Below, piece after piece: positions 45,082 to 54,170 of a stretch of 64,000 bases of DNA. Each line of letters starts with the position of its first letter. Within the stretch, counting starts at the first letter, position 1. The notes under the pieces were generated by a model, which saw only the letters and a program-made list of their open reading frames with translations, did no database searches and was not told where the DNA came from. Source of the stretch: Paenibacillus sp. (GTDB taxonomy: Bacteria; Bacillota; Bacilli; Paenibacillales; Paenibacillaceae); contig JAIRVF010000156.1 in NCBI GenBank assembly GCA_031254035.1, forward strand, positions 24,937 through 88,936, in the 5' to 3' direction. The position numbers and the translations under genes are program-made.

Positions 45082-45401
45082 TATATTGGTTACGGAAACA
45101 ATGTGAAGGATATTTTGAAATCATCCGGCTTTACAGCGATGAAGATCAGATCGTCCAAGCTGCCCGGCAGTATATCTCTATTTGGTTTACCGGTCTGCAG
45201 CAGCTTTTATGATAAGGACGGGCTTCTTCTCGCATTAATTGAGAAATACATGCGATTTTACAACCGAAAACGACACTGTAAAATTAAACAAACTGACGCC
45301 GGTAGTACCGACGCCAGTTTGCATCTAGGTGTTTTTTTAAAGTGTCAACTAAATGGGATCTTGATCACGTGAAGATCAATAGGCCCCGCAGGTTCATATG
45401 C
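45082..45401. other. Decayed intergenic DNA
   Basis: About 320 bp without an intact gene. Two short plus-strand frames resemble scraps of a TetR-type regulator (FEIIRLYSDEDQ before a stop at 45212, and KDGLLLALIEKYMRFY in another frame). They do not join, so any gene here is broken. A hairpin terminator lies at 45289-45321. Confidence 0.35.
45289..45321. terminator. Terminator hairpin
   Basis: CAAACTGACGCCGGT / ACCGACGCCAGTTTG, a 15-bp stem with wobble pairs. A TTTTTTT tract follows on the plus strand after 10 bases. On the minus strand it would serve the phosphotransferase gene only by readthrough, since that gene ends further right. Confidence 0.6.
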
Positions 45402-46280
45402 TTATAGCGATTTGTAGTCTCGCATAATAACATCGATCACATGCTTCCCCCAATTTGAGGCTTCCGAGCTTGGTTCATTCCAAGCGTAGGTGATGAGTGC
45501 CTTCCACAAAGCCCAACCGCGTGCGCGATTAACAGTATCCTGGTCAAAGTTCATGCGGCGCAGGAATATGTCACGACTTACATCATCAAAAAAATTCCAC
45601 GCCATCACAAGATCGCTGGAGGGATCACCAACGCCCATCGTTCCGAAATCAATGACGCCGCACAGTCGCCCATTTTGCACAAGCAGATTGCCCACTGCCA
45701 CGTCACCATGGAGCCATAGCGGTGCAGACTGATATCTCGTCGCAAAGGCAAGCTCCCATATTTCCGTTAAGAGCTTTTGATCAAATGAGCCGGATAGCTT
45801 GTCAATGACGGACCTTGTATCTTGATCGTAAACCGCCAGGTCCCCTCCGCGATGAAAGTTTTGAATGCCTGATGGTATGCCGTGGCTTGCGTCGATCGCT
45901 TCTAATTCTTTCAGAAAGCCCGCGAGATCTTCGGCAAATTCGTTTAAATTGAGTATGTTGGCATGTGTGACGGTATCGCCTTCAATCCATCGGTTGACGG
46001 ACCATGGAAGCGGATATTCGTTCGTCGGTTTACCTTGTGCAACAGGAGCCGGAATGGGCAAGGACAGAAGAGGCTTAAAAATAGGGAGCCAGGTCAGCTC
46101 TTTCTCAACCGCCGCGGCGTAACTTTCATGACTCGGTAGACGAACCGCCATCTCGCTTCCTAGCCGATAGGTGCGGTTATCGTGTCCACTTTTTTCTACG
46201 GGTTCTATCTCTAAATCCTTCCACTCAGGGAATTGGCTATTAATTAATTGACGTACCACTTCAGACGTAATTTCAATCAT
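45402..46280 (-). CDS. Aminoglycoside phosphotransferase-family kinase
   Basis: A 292-residue protein of the APH fold. Catalytic and nucleotide motifs are LHGDVAVGNLLV (Brenner motif HGDxxxxN) and VIDFGTMGVGDPSSDL (metal-binding DFG-like Asp). The ATG at 46280 follows GAGGAG by 6 bases; the longer frame upstream lacks one. This group includes antibiotic kinases and many metabolic small-molecule kinases, and the sequence alone does not show resistance. Single gene. Confidence 0.88.
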   Translation of the reverse strand: MIEITSEVVRQLINSQFPEWKDLEIEPVEKSGHDNRTYRLGSEMAVRLPSHESYAAAVEKELTWLPIFKPLLSLPIPAPVAQGKPTNEYPLPWSVNRWIEGDTVTHANILNLNEFAEDLAGFLKELEAIDASHGIPSGIQNFHRGGDLAVYDQDTRSVIDKLSGSFDQKLLTEIWELAFATRYQSAPLWLHGDVAVGNLLVQNGRLCGVIDFGTMGVGDPSSDLVMAWNFFDDVSRDIFLRRMNFDQDTVNRARGWALWKALITYAWNEPSSEASNWGKHVIDVIMRDYKSL

Positions 46281-46472
46281 TTCTTTCTCCTCATTTCTCA
46301 AACGTTGATGGACCGCCATCGTACATAGATATCTTAACAATTCACCTTGGCGGATATCAAAGGATAAAACATATTTAAAAAAACTTGCCGTTATAGACAG
46401 CGCGGAGTTGTTTATGTGTTGACCGCCCACGCATCGCTTTTTTACTTTTAAAACGTATCGCTCTATATTGGA

Positions 46473-47210
46473 CTACAAAGCGAATGCAGTCCACAGCATC
46501 GAAAGTCCTGAACACAAGAGGAGAATATCCAATACATATCGGAATGAGGCAATACTCATACGCTGCACCACTCTCTTCGCGGCGAGCGTGCCAAGCATGA
46601 GAGAGGTTCCTATAATAACGCCCTGCAAAATTACTTCGATTGAAAGTGCCCCAAGTTCTTGAAAAGTCACAATCTTGCTAATATAAAGTGCAAGTGAGCT
46701 AACCGCTTCCGTAGAAAGAAATGCTCCTTTCATCAATCCATAAGAAGTAAATGCCGGGACACTTAGAGGGCCCGTTGAAAGAACGATGCCAGTCAAATAG
46801 CCGATAAATCCACCAGCGATGGAAAGCTGCCATAAGGAAATATGTTTCTTTTTTGCATCAAGCCAATGCCTTAAAGGAATCATAACCAGAAAAAAAATGC
46901 CGAGTCCAACATCGACCATATGCACGGGCAATACCCACAAAGTATGGGCACCCATCGCTGCAGCAGGTACACCTGTAACGGAGTAAGCGGCAAAAGCTTT
47001 CCAGTTGATTTCACGCCACCAGGCAATAACCCTTGAAATATTCGCCATGACTGCAGCAACTGCCATGATGGGTACAGCTTGCTTTGGACCAAATGTAAAG
47101 ACCAGAACAGGTAATAACATAATGGATGAGCCTGTCCCTATAACGCCACTTACAGCCCCTGCCACCAATCCTACAAATAATACAAATAAATATCCTCCCA
47201 ACCACAACAC
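46473..47210 (-). CDS. TauE/SafE-family permease (sulfite/sulfonate exporter type)
   Basis: A 245-residue membrane protein with seven or eight helices in two halves. The half-signatures are GLVAGAVSGVIGTGSSIMLLP and, in the second half, GGFIGYLTGIVLSTGPLSVP, as expected for TauE/SafE. The start is GTG at 47210 with a weak ribosome site, so the exact start is uncertain. It is divergent from a LysR-type regulator, the usual layout for a regulator controlling its neighbour. Substrate is probably a small sulfur or organic anion (family knowledge). Confidence 0.85.
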   Translation of the reverse strand: MLWLGGYLFVLFVGLVAGAVSGVIGTGSSIMLLPVLVFTFGPKQAVPIMAVAAVMANISRVIAWWREINWKAFAAYSVTGVPAAAMGAHTLWVLPVHMVDVGLGIFFLVMIPLRHWLDAKKKHISLWQLSIAGGFIGYLTGIVLSTGPLSVPAFTSYGLMKGAFLSTEAVSSLALYISKIVTFQELGALSIEVILQGVIIGTSLMLGTLAAKRVVQRMSIASFRYVLDILLLCSGLSMLWTAFAL

Positions 47211-47459
47211 TCCCAGAAATCTTATTTCATGCGTTTCAAAAACCTAAATACTTTTTCCGCAATTTGGACATCATTGTACATATCCATAATAGTTATTAAT
47301 AGTTTCCTCTATGATTAAGGTACACTCTCCATGTTCAATGATACACCAGAAACCAGTCTATTATATGTGTAAACACTGTTAACTGCATTGTTTTATTTAA
47401 TGATATGTATTAACCTTATTAATAGATCATACATTTTTGGGGTAAAAGGAGCGAGTGTC

Positions 47460-48368
47460 TTGGATTTCAAACAATTGGAGGCTTTTCAGGCCGTATTGGA
47501 TGAAGGTAGTTACTCTGAAGCTGGGAGGTTTCTCTATGTCAGTCAACCAACCATTTCCGTTCGCATCAAAGCGCTGCAAGAAGAATTGGGTGTTATTCTT
47601 TTCAAACAAAACGGGCGTAAAGTTCAAGCAACATTAGCCGGAAGAATACTCTCACATTATGTATCCGATATCCTTAAACTTCAGCGGAATGCCGTGCAAG
47701 CGATTCATGACACGAAAGATATGACACGTAAAAACATTCGAATCAGCACAACATCTACAGGCACCTATATTCTCCCCATGATCACGAAAGTGTTCCAACA
47801 ATCCTTCCCGGAAACGCGTCTTTTCCTTTCAATAAGCAATTCAGACTCTGTCGTGAATCAACTATTCGAAGGGAAAACGGATATTGGAGTGATCGCTTCT
47901 CCTGTGGAATATGCAAATTTGAGTTCCGAAGTGATCGGAAACGCCTCCGTTGTTCTTGTTGCCAGTCCCGAACATCCCCTTGCAAAGAAAGACAAAATAT
48001 CCATACAAGATTTACATGATCAATGTTTTATTATTCGAGAGCCGGGTTCGGACACGCGGAAACGATTTGAAATTTGGTGCAAACAATACCACTTCTATCC
48101 GACAAACTATATCGAGATGGATCAACAGGAAGCGATCAGACTTGCCGTATTGGACAAACTTGGGATCGCCGTCATGTCCAAATTCATATTGGAGAGCGAT
48201 TCGCATGGTAAGAGCCTCAAAGTATTGAACACGGAAGGATTTCCAATCGACCGCCCTCTTCAGGTTTTAATGCATCCGGATAATCAGGAAAATGTGTATA
48301 ATCAGGCTTTTATTCAATATTTAAAGGAGCATCTGGATCCGAGGAGCTTGCAGCAAAGAATCGAATAA
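47460..48368 (+). CDS. LysR-family transcriptional regulator
   Basis: A 302-residue regulator. A winged HTH (FKQLEAFQAVLDEGSYSEAG then VSQPTISVRIKALQEELGV) is followed by a periplasmic-binding-like effector domain (about 90-295). The TTG at 47460 follows AAAGGAG by 8 bases and begins exactly where LysR proteins start; the upstream in-frame ATG at 47388 would add an unlikely 24 residues. It is divergent from the TauE/SafE permease gene, which it probably regulates with an anionic or sulfur-related co-inducer. Confidence 0.9.
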   Translation: MDFKQLEAFQAVLDEGSYSEAGRFLYVSQPTISVRIKALQEELGVILFKQNGRKVQATLAGRILSHYVSDILKLQRNAVQAIHDTKDMTRKNIRISTTSTGTYILPMITKVFQQSFPETRLFLSISNSDSVVNQLFEGKTDIGVIASPVEYANLSSEVIGNASVVLVASPEHPLAKKDKISIQDLHDQCFIIREPGSDTRKRFEIWCKQYHFYPTNYIEMDQQEAIRLAVLDKLGIAVMSKFILESDSHGKSLKVLNTEGFPIDRPLQVLMHPDNQENVYNQAFIQYLKEHLDPRSLQQRIE

Positions 48369-48456
48369 ACTCTCTACCACATCAGAGTGTTTTTTCAATA
48401 TCCACTAAATTAGGTCTTGACCAGGAGACGGACCTATACATCCTATAACCTCCGAA

Positions 48457-48494
48457 AAAAACCGCTCCTCGCGAATCCGCAAGGAACGGTTTTT
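48457..48494. terminator. Bidirectional terminator between LysR and catalase genes
   Basis: AAAAACCG(C)TCCT / AGGAACGGTTTTT stem with A and T tracts on both sides, between convergent genes. Confidence 0.8.
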
Positions 48495-48541
48495 GGAGCT
48501 GCAAAGTTGCAGCATCATCTATGTTAAGACATTCTCAAAAC

Positions 48542-49996
48542 TTACTCCATTCGGGACAAAAACGGCTCTAAATCCACCCGTAACGCAGCCGCCAGACGTT
48601 TGCCAAGCTCTTCGTCCGCACGGAAGAAATTGCAGATGGCGAGAAGTTTCGTTGGTTTGGCTACACCCTTCAGGTCGGCTGCCAGATTGCTGATCAGGGT
48701 TTCCTGGACTCCGGGGGTGTAGCTACGAAACACTTGACCGGCCTGGCCGAAGTCATTCGGTTTATCAATTTTTTCACGGGAGATCATACCTTTTACAGGC
48801 TGCGGTGTATCCTTGTAAGTCGGATCCTCTTTTGGCGTATGCTCATAGCGGTTTGGCTCATAGTTGATCCGGTCTTTCTGCTGCTTGAACGGCATGGCCC
48901 CGTCGCGTTGATTATTGCTTACTTGGGCAAATGGGCAGTTGATTGGAAGCTGCAAATAGTTTGGTCCGATCCGGTAGCGTTGAGTATCCGAATAAGAGAA
49001 CAGACGTCCCTGAAGCATTTTGTCCTCCGAAGGCTCAATTCCGGGTACAAGCACGCCCGGATTAAAGCCGACGGACTCTGTCTCCGCAAACACATTGTCG
49101 GGATTCCGACTCAGCGTCATCGTTCCCACCAACTGATACGGAATATCTCCTTCAAGCCAGTCCTTTGTGGCATCGAGTGGATTAAAATCAAAGCTGTCCA
49201 GATCCGCAGGATCTAGCACCTGCACATATAGATCCCATTCCGGATGGTCCCCGTGTTCAATCGCTTCATACAAATCACGACTGGCATGGTTGAAATCTCC
49301 CGCTTGAATTTGGGCCGCTTCTTCACGGCTTAAATTCTTCACACCCTGCTTTGGTACCCAGCGCAGCTTCACATATACCGTATTGCCGTATTCATTGATC
49401 CATTTGTATGCATGAACGCTGGAGCCGCGCATCTGACGGTAATTGGCCGGAATCCCTTCATCCGTAAACAGATGGACCATCATATTCGTCGATTCGGGCG
49501 TCAGCGACATAAAGTCCCAATAGCGGTCTTCGTTCTGAATATTTGTGCGTGGGTCTGGCTTCAGCGAATGCACCATATCGGGAAACTTCATCGCATCGCG
49601 AATAAAGAATATGGGTAGATTATTGCCCACAAAATCATAATTGCCTTCCTCCGTATAAAACTTCACTGCGAATCCGCGCGGGTCCCGCAGCGTCTCCGGG
49701 GAATGTTGTCCGTGAATAACGGTGGAAAAGCGGGCAAATACCGGCGTTTCCTGGCCTTCATTTTGCAAAAACGCCGCCTTCGTGTAGCGCTTCATGCTGT
49801 TCGTCAGCTTGAATACGCCATGCGCTCCCGCACCCCGGGCATGAACGACACGCTCCGGTACGCGTTCTCGGTCGAAATGGGCAAGCTTTTCAAGAAGCTG
49901 ATAGTCTTCAAGCAGTGTAGGACCGTTTTGCCCTGCCGTTCTTGAATTTTGATTATCCCCGATTGGAACACCCTGATTCGTCGTAAGTTTTACCAT
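48542..49996 (-). CDS. katA: Heme catalase
   Basis: A 484-residue clade-3 catalase that breaks down hydrogen peroxide. Motifs are FDRERVPERVVHARGAGAHG (active-site His in VHARG), PVFARFSTV, the DFVGNNLPIFFIRDAMKFPD segment (catalytic Asn), and the proximal heme-Tyr motif RLFSYSDTQRYRIGPNY. Length is as usual. The promoter region contains two PerR boxes flanking a good sigma-A promoter, so peroxide induction through PerR is strongly indicated. It is a monocistronic gene. Confidence 0.96.
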   Translation of the reverse strand: MVKLTTNQGVPIGDNQNSRTAGQNGPTLLEDYQLLEKLAHFDRERVPERVVHARGAGAHGVFKLTNSMKRYTKAAFLQNEGQETPVFARFSTVIHGQHSPETLRDPRGFAVKFYTEEGNYDFVGNNLPIFFIRDAMKFPDMVHSLKPDPRTNIQNEDRYWDFMSLTPESTNMMVHLFTDEGIPANYRQMRGSSVHAYKWINEYGNTVYVKLRWVPKQGVKNLSREEAAQIQAGDFNHASRDLYEAIEHGDHPEWDLYVQVLDPADLDSFDFNPLDATKDWLEGDIPYQLVGTMTLSRNPDNVFAETESVGFNPGVLVPGIEPSEDKMLQGRLFSYSDTQRYRIGPNYLQLPINCPFAQVSNNQRDGAMPFKQQKDRINYEPNRYEHTPKEDPTYKDTPQPVKGMISREKIDKPNDFGQAGQVFRSYTPGVQETLISNLAADLKGVAKPTKLLAICNFFRADEELGKRLAAALRVDLEPFLSRME

Positions 49997-50022
49997 GCTC
50001 TTTTCCTCCTCATATATCTAAA

Positions 50023-50037
50023 TTAGAATTATTCTAA
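50023..50037. promoter_or_regulatory. PerR box 1 (katA)
   Basis: TTAGAATTATTCTAA, a perfect 7-1-7 palindrome close to the PerR consensus TTATAATNATTATAA. It lies just downstream of the -10, where bound repressor would block transcription. Confidence 0.8.
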
Positions 50038-50056
50038 ATAGTAACTGTTGTGACCC

Positions 50057-50085
50057 ATTGTAACGTACCTATAATTGAAAATCAA
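50057..50085 (-). promoter_or_regulatory. Sigma-A promoter of katA
   Basis: On the minus strand, TTGATT, 17-base spacer, TACAAT. The two PerR boxes lie on either side. Confidence 0.75.
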
Positions 50086-50092
50086 TATCAAA

Positions 50093-50107
50093 TTATAATA
50101 ATTCTAA
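50093..50107. promoter_or_regulatory. PerR box 2 (katA)
   Basis: TTATAATAATTCTAA, which departs from the consensus at only one base, located just upstream of the -35. Confidence 0.8.
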
Positions 50108-50191
50108 TTCATTAAATGATATGTATTGCTCCACCATGTTATGTATAAAAAGTCAAAGGGAAATTTTAAAATATTTGTCCTTATTAATACA

Positions 50192-50227
50192 AAACACACC
50201 GCCTTGTTTCTCTCTGACGGTGTGTTT
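50192..50227 (-). terminator. Terminator of the TPR protein gene
   Basis: AAACACACCG / CGGTGTGTTT stem, 16-base loop, with a T-rich run on the minus strand. It separates the TPR gene from the katA promoter. Confidence 0.75.
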
Positions 50228-50309
50228 GCGTCTGTATGTAAGAGCGGTTTAACCGAGTGACATCGCTGCATCTTACAGCCTTCTTTGTTTATACATTTTC
50301 TTGCCATAC

Positions 50310-51353
50310 TTATTGCTTGAACACAAAATAAAAAACGACCACAACGATCAGGAGCATCCCGGCTGCCCACATTTGAAAACGCCGCGTTTTTGAAGGAATC
50401 GCGCCACCCGCTCCAGCCATCAACTGCCGGATTTCCTCATCATCAGCATCGGGCCGCGCCCTTGCAAAAGCTCTTACAACTCTCTGTGCCTCTGCTTTGT
50501 CGTTTATTTCAAGCAGCAGCTTCGCAAGATGGCGGTAAGGTTCGTCATGCTGCGGATAGAATTGGATGATCCCGCTGTATGTCTCGATTCGATGGGCAAT
50601 ATAATGCTGCGGATCTCTCTCAGCTTGCTCCAATAACGAAAGGTTCCTTTCTGCGGTGGGATCCATAGGGTTGATCTTTAACGCCTGCATCGTATATGTT
50701 TTCGCTTCCTTCAGATCCCCTGTATAGTAAAGGAAATCGCCGTATGATGAATGATTGATCGATTCATTGGGCGCAAGTTCGATAGAGATTTCAAATTCTT
50801 TCCGCGCTTCCGCGTATAATCCCCGATTCATGAGTAAAATGGCAAAAAAGCCGTGATTATGCGCATTGTTTGGCCCCAATCTTATGGCTTTACGCATCAT
50901 CGGCACAACCTTCTCCTGAAACTTAGGGTCTGCGAGCAAGCTTGCGTTATGTGCGATACCTCTGTAATAACTCTCGTTGTGCGGATTCAGTTCAATCGCT
51001 TTTTCATAGTAGGTAATGGCTTCTTCATACTTTTCGAGAGATTCGAGGATGCCAGCTTTCAAACTGTAGTAATCCGGATCTTCCGAGTCCACGGCCAAAA
51101 GCCTCCCTGAAATATCCAGAGCCTCCGAATACCTTTCCAACCTACGATAAGTTTGACCTAGGTAATAGAGTGCACAGGGATCATTTGGATCGATTTCAAG
51201 TCCCCTCTTCGCTATATCAATTAACAGATCATATTGTTTTAGATCAAATTGGACTTTAATCCGCTGCCGCAAACTATCCAAACTCGCTTCTTGCATACTC
51301 CTGCCTTCTGTCACCGTACCATTCCTCTCAAACCTGAAAATTTTGTCTTCCAT
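50310..51353 (-). CDS. TPR-repeat protein with C-terminal membrane anchor
   Basis: A 347-residue tail-anchored protein. Seven or eight tetratricopeptide repeats fill residues 20-300 (for example ALYYLGQTYRRLERYSEALD and EEAITYYEKAIELNPHNESY), and one hydrophobic helix ends the protein (MWAAGMLLIVVVVFYFVFK). The ATG at 51353 is used; a TTG at 51371 is an alternative and neither has a strong ribosome site. TPR proteins are scaffolds for complexes; nothing indicates the partner. Single gene with its own terminator. Confidence 0.8.
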   Translation of the reverse strand: MEDKIFRFERNGTVTEGRSMQEASLDSLRQRIKVQFDLKQYDLLIDIAKRGLEIDPNDPCALYYLGQTYRRLERYSEALDISGRLLAVDSEDPDYYSLKAGILESLEKYEEAITYYEKAIELNPHNESYYRGIAHNASLLADPKFQEKVVPMMRKAIRLGPNNAHNHGFFAILLMNRGLYAEARKEFEISIELAPNESINHSSYGDFLYYTGDLKEAKTYTMQALKINPMDPTAERNLSLLEQAERDPQHYIAHRIETYSGIIQFYPQHDEPYRHLAKLLLEINDKAEAQRVVRAFARARPDADDEEIRQLMAGAGGAIPSKTRRFQMWAAGMLLIVVVVFYFVFKQ

Positions 51354-51570
51354 CTCTTGGGGGATCCCCAAAAAGTGTCCATACCTTGATTATCGGAAAT
51401 AATATGGAAATATTAAACAGGGTGTAAAAAGTTTGCATTCTTTGGGGTTATGCTTTTTTTCATAGATAGTCAAATCGTATGGTAGAGCACATCATGTTTT
51501 ATGCTGCAAGCAGCGTGTATAATTGACAAAAATGACTTTCCACTGATGGATCGATGGAGGAGCTATCCTT

Positions 51571-52272
51571 ATGTATAAAATTCTAATCATCGAAGACGAC
51601 CCAAAAATCGCGGAGCTGCTGTGCTCCCATATTGAAAAATACGGCGATACCGGCATCATCATTGATGATTTCGATCACGTGCTGGAGCAGTTTGAGAGAC
51701 ATGCGCCCCATATCGTTTTACTGGATATCAACCTGCCCAGTTTCGACGGGTATTATTGGTGCCGCCAAATCCGGCAAATATCAACATGTCCGATCATTTT
51801 CATATCGGCGCGCAGTGACAAAATGGATCAGGTCATGGCGCTCGAAAATGGGGCAGATGATTTCATTACCAAACCATTTTATTTCGAAATCGTCATGGCC
51901 AAAATCCGCAGTCAGCTCCGCCGTGTTTACGGAGATTACGCAGCAAAAAGCCAAGAACGTACCGTGGAACGAGACGGTCTGACATTATACCCGGAACGAA
52001 TGGAGCTGCGGCTCGGAGAGCAAAATGTAACCCTGAGCAAAAAGGAAGCAATTTTAATAGAAACGCTGATGGAACGGAGCCCGCGGGTTGTAAGCCGCGA
52101 AGTGATTTTGGAAAAGCTGTGGGATGACACCTTTGTAGACGACAATACGCTCAGCGTCAATATTACTCGTGTGCGGAAAAGACTTGCCGAACTTGGCATG
52201 GAGCAAGCTTTGGAGACAGTAAGAGGCCTGGGTTACCGGCTGAATATGAATTGGAAGGATCGAAAGCAGTGA
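51571..52272 (+). CDS. OmpR-family response regulator (BceR-like)
   Basis: A 233-residue response regulator. The receiver has acidic residues E8-D9-D10, phospho-acceptor D52 (VLLDINLPSFDG), a Thr/Ser in FISARSD, and the conserved Lys in FITKPF. A winged-helix DNA-binding domain follows (about 130-228). The Shine-Dalgarno is GGAGG. Its stop overlaps the sensor kinase GTG (GTGA). In Bce systems the regulator activates the transporter gene downstream, which is present here. Confidence 0.93.
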   Translation: MYKILIIEDDPKIAELLCSHIEKYGDTGIIIDDFDHVLEQFERHAPHIVLLDINLPSFDGYYWCRQIRQISTCPIIFISARSDKMDQVMALENGADDFITKPFYFEIVMAKIRSQLRRVYGDYAAKSQERTVERDGLTLYPERMELRLGEQNVTLSKKEAILIETLMERSPRVVSREVILEKLWDDTFVDDNTLSVNITRVRKRLAELGMEQALETVRGLGYRLNMNWKDRKQ

Positions 52273-53249
52273 AGAAATTATTTATCCGTGAGCATCTCCC
52301 GCTGCTGGCATTTACTTTGATTGAGCTGCTAGCTGTATTGGCTGTTTTCTGGTTTGACGGTTACGATCACCCGCTCACCGCCTTATACGCCCTTGGCCTG
52401 GGGCTGTTTGTTTTTGCCGGATATCTTATTTTCCGTTATGCCACTCATCGCGGATTCTATAAGCGTCTGTCCCATCCGGTCGTTTCCCTCGCCGAATTCG
52501 AGCAGCGGCATGAACCATCACCGCTTCCGTCTGCATTGAGCGAGCTTATGGAGACCCAATACCGGCAGTACCAAACGATGCTCCAAAGCTGGGAACGCAA
52601 GCATGAAAACCATCTGACCTTTATGAACCAGTGGGTTCACCAGATGAAAACTCCCCTATCGGTGATCGAAATGATCGCCCAAGAGGAGGATGATGAACGG
52701 ACACGGAGCATTTCGGAAGAAGCCGAACGCATGCGAAGAGGGCTGGAGATGGTGCTGTACGTTGCTCGGCTTGATACCTTTGAGCAGGACTTCAACGTTG
52801 AAAATATCGCTCTGAAACAGCTGGTGAACGAAACCGTGCATGAATATAAACGCTATTTTATCCGAAGCCATGTATATCCTGAAGTACGGGTCGAAGATGA
52901 TCTATATGTGAGAACCGATGCCAAATGGATGCATTTCATCCTCGGACAGCTGCTGAATAATGCGATTAAATACTCGGCAGGCAGCGGACAAAAGATAACG
53001 ATATCCACCAAAGCCGACGGCCATGAGGTGGTTTTGGATATACAGGACCGCGGCGTTGGCATTCCGAAAGCCGACCTTCCCCGTGTGTTTCGCCCCTTTT
53101 ATACCGGTGATAACGGCCGACGCTTCAAAGAATCCACTGGGATGGGGCTTTACATCGTAAAAGAGGTCATTAGCAAGCTGAACCACCGAATTGAGCTGGA
53201 TTCCACGGAAGGAGAAGGCACGCGGGTACGTATCCATTTTCGCAAGTAG
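52269..53249 (+). CDS. Intramembrane-sensing histidine kinase (BceS-like)
   Basis: A 326-residue kinase with two closely spaced helices (12-29, 38-55) and almost no external loop, the mark of Bce-type sensors that read the transporter's activity. H124 in the H-box (WVHQMKTPLSVIE), N-box LLNNAIKYS, and G-boxes DRGVGIP and GMGLYIVKE. The GTG at 52269 overlaps the regulator stop and has AAGGA upstream; an earlier TTG at 52251 lacks support. Confidence 0.92.
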   Translation: MKKLFIREHLPLLAFTLIELLAVLAVFWFDGYDHPLTALYALGLGLFVFAGYLIFRYATHRGFYKRLSHPVVSLAEFEQRHEPSPLPSALSELMETQYRQYQTMLQSWERKHENHLTFMNQWVHQMKTPLSVIEMIAQEEDDERTRSISEEAERMRRGLEMVLYVARLDTFEQDFNVENIALKQLVNETVHEYKRYFIRSHVYPEVRVEDDLYVRTDAKWMHFILGQLLNNAIKYSAGSGQKITISTKADGHEVVLDIQDRGVGIPKADLPRVFRPFYTGDNGRRFKESTGMGLYIVKEVISKLNHRIELDSTEGEGTRVRIHFRK

Positions 53250-53399
53250 TGCCATGTTGTCTTCATGATTTCCCATGGGATGGATATGCACCTTTCAAGG
53301 TTGTAAGGCAGATGAAAGCTGATTCGATAGGAGAATCCCCGCCGGGTAGCGTAGACTGAAGAGCGTTAAGAATGAAAATGTAAGGAGGCATTCAAAGCC

Positions 53400-54170
53400 A
53401 TGGAAATTTTAGCAACTCAAAATCTCGGAAAAATATACAAGGGCATGGTCTCCTACGAGGCACTCTCCAATATCGATCTATCTATTAACCGAGGTGAATT
53501 CGTAGGCATTATGGGACCTTCCGGCAGCGGCAAAACAACCCTGCTCAACATGATCTCCACGATCGACAAACCGACCTCAGGCGAAATCCGCATTGGAGGC
53601 GAGGACCCTCACAGGCTGTCGCAAGACAAACTGGCATTGTTCCGGCGCCGGGAACTCGGATTCGTGTTCCAATCCTTTAATCTACTGAACACGCTCACCG
53701 TCAAAGAAAATATCATGCTGCCGCTTACGCTGGACGGGACTGCCCTCAGGAAAATGAATGCGAAAGTGACGGTACTGGCAGAAAAACTCGGTATCACCTC
53801 CATCCTAGACAAGCGGACGTATGAAATCTCCGGGGGACAAGCGCAGCGTACGGCGATTGCAAGGGCGTTGATCCATGAACCCAAGCTGCTGCTTGCGGAT
53901 GAGCCAACAGGCAATTTGGATTCCAAATCGGCGCGTGAAGTGATGGAAATTTTAGAAAAGCGCAACCGTGAAGATCAGGCCACGATGCTGCTCGTGACGC
54001 ATGATGCGGTCGCCGCAAGCTACTGCAGCCGCGTCATTTTCATCAAGGATGGACAGCTGTATAACGAAATATACTGCGGTGACAGCAAGGCCGCATTCTA
54101 CCAAAAGATCATTAATGTCTTGTCGCTGCTAGGAGGGAATGGGCATGAATTTCCGTCAGTTCGCGTTTAA
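53400..54170 (+). CDS. ABC transporter ATPase (BceA-like)
   Basis: A 256-residue ATPase. Walker A GPSGSGKTT (39-47), Q-loop FVFQSFN, signature SGGQAQR (144-150; SGGQQQR is usual), Walker B LLLADE (163-168) with catalytic Glu, and H-loop VTHD. The LolD/MacB-type insert NLLNTLTVKENI is present. It partners the permease gene that overlaps its 3' end. Together they confer resistance to peptide antibiotics such as bacitracin in the known family; the actual substrate is not visible here. Confidence 0.94.
   Translation: MEILATQNLGKIYKGMVSYEALSNIDLSINRGEFVGIMGPSGSGKTTLLNMISTIDKPTSGEIRIGGEDPHRLSQDKLALFRRRELGFVFQSFNLLNTLTVKENIMLPLTLDGTALRKMNAKVTVLAEKLGITSILDKRTYEISGGQAQRTAIARALIHEPKLLLADEPTGNLDSKSAREVMEILEKRNREDQATMLLVTHDAVAASYCSRVIFIKDGQLYNEIYCGDSKAAFYQKIINVLSLLGGNGHEFPSVRV

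Noticed and set aside
45402-46280. Antibiotic resistance gene
   Set aside because: The APH fold is clear, but many members are metabolic kinases and no mobile-element context is present, so resistance is not claimed.
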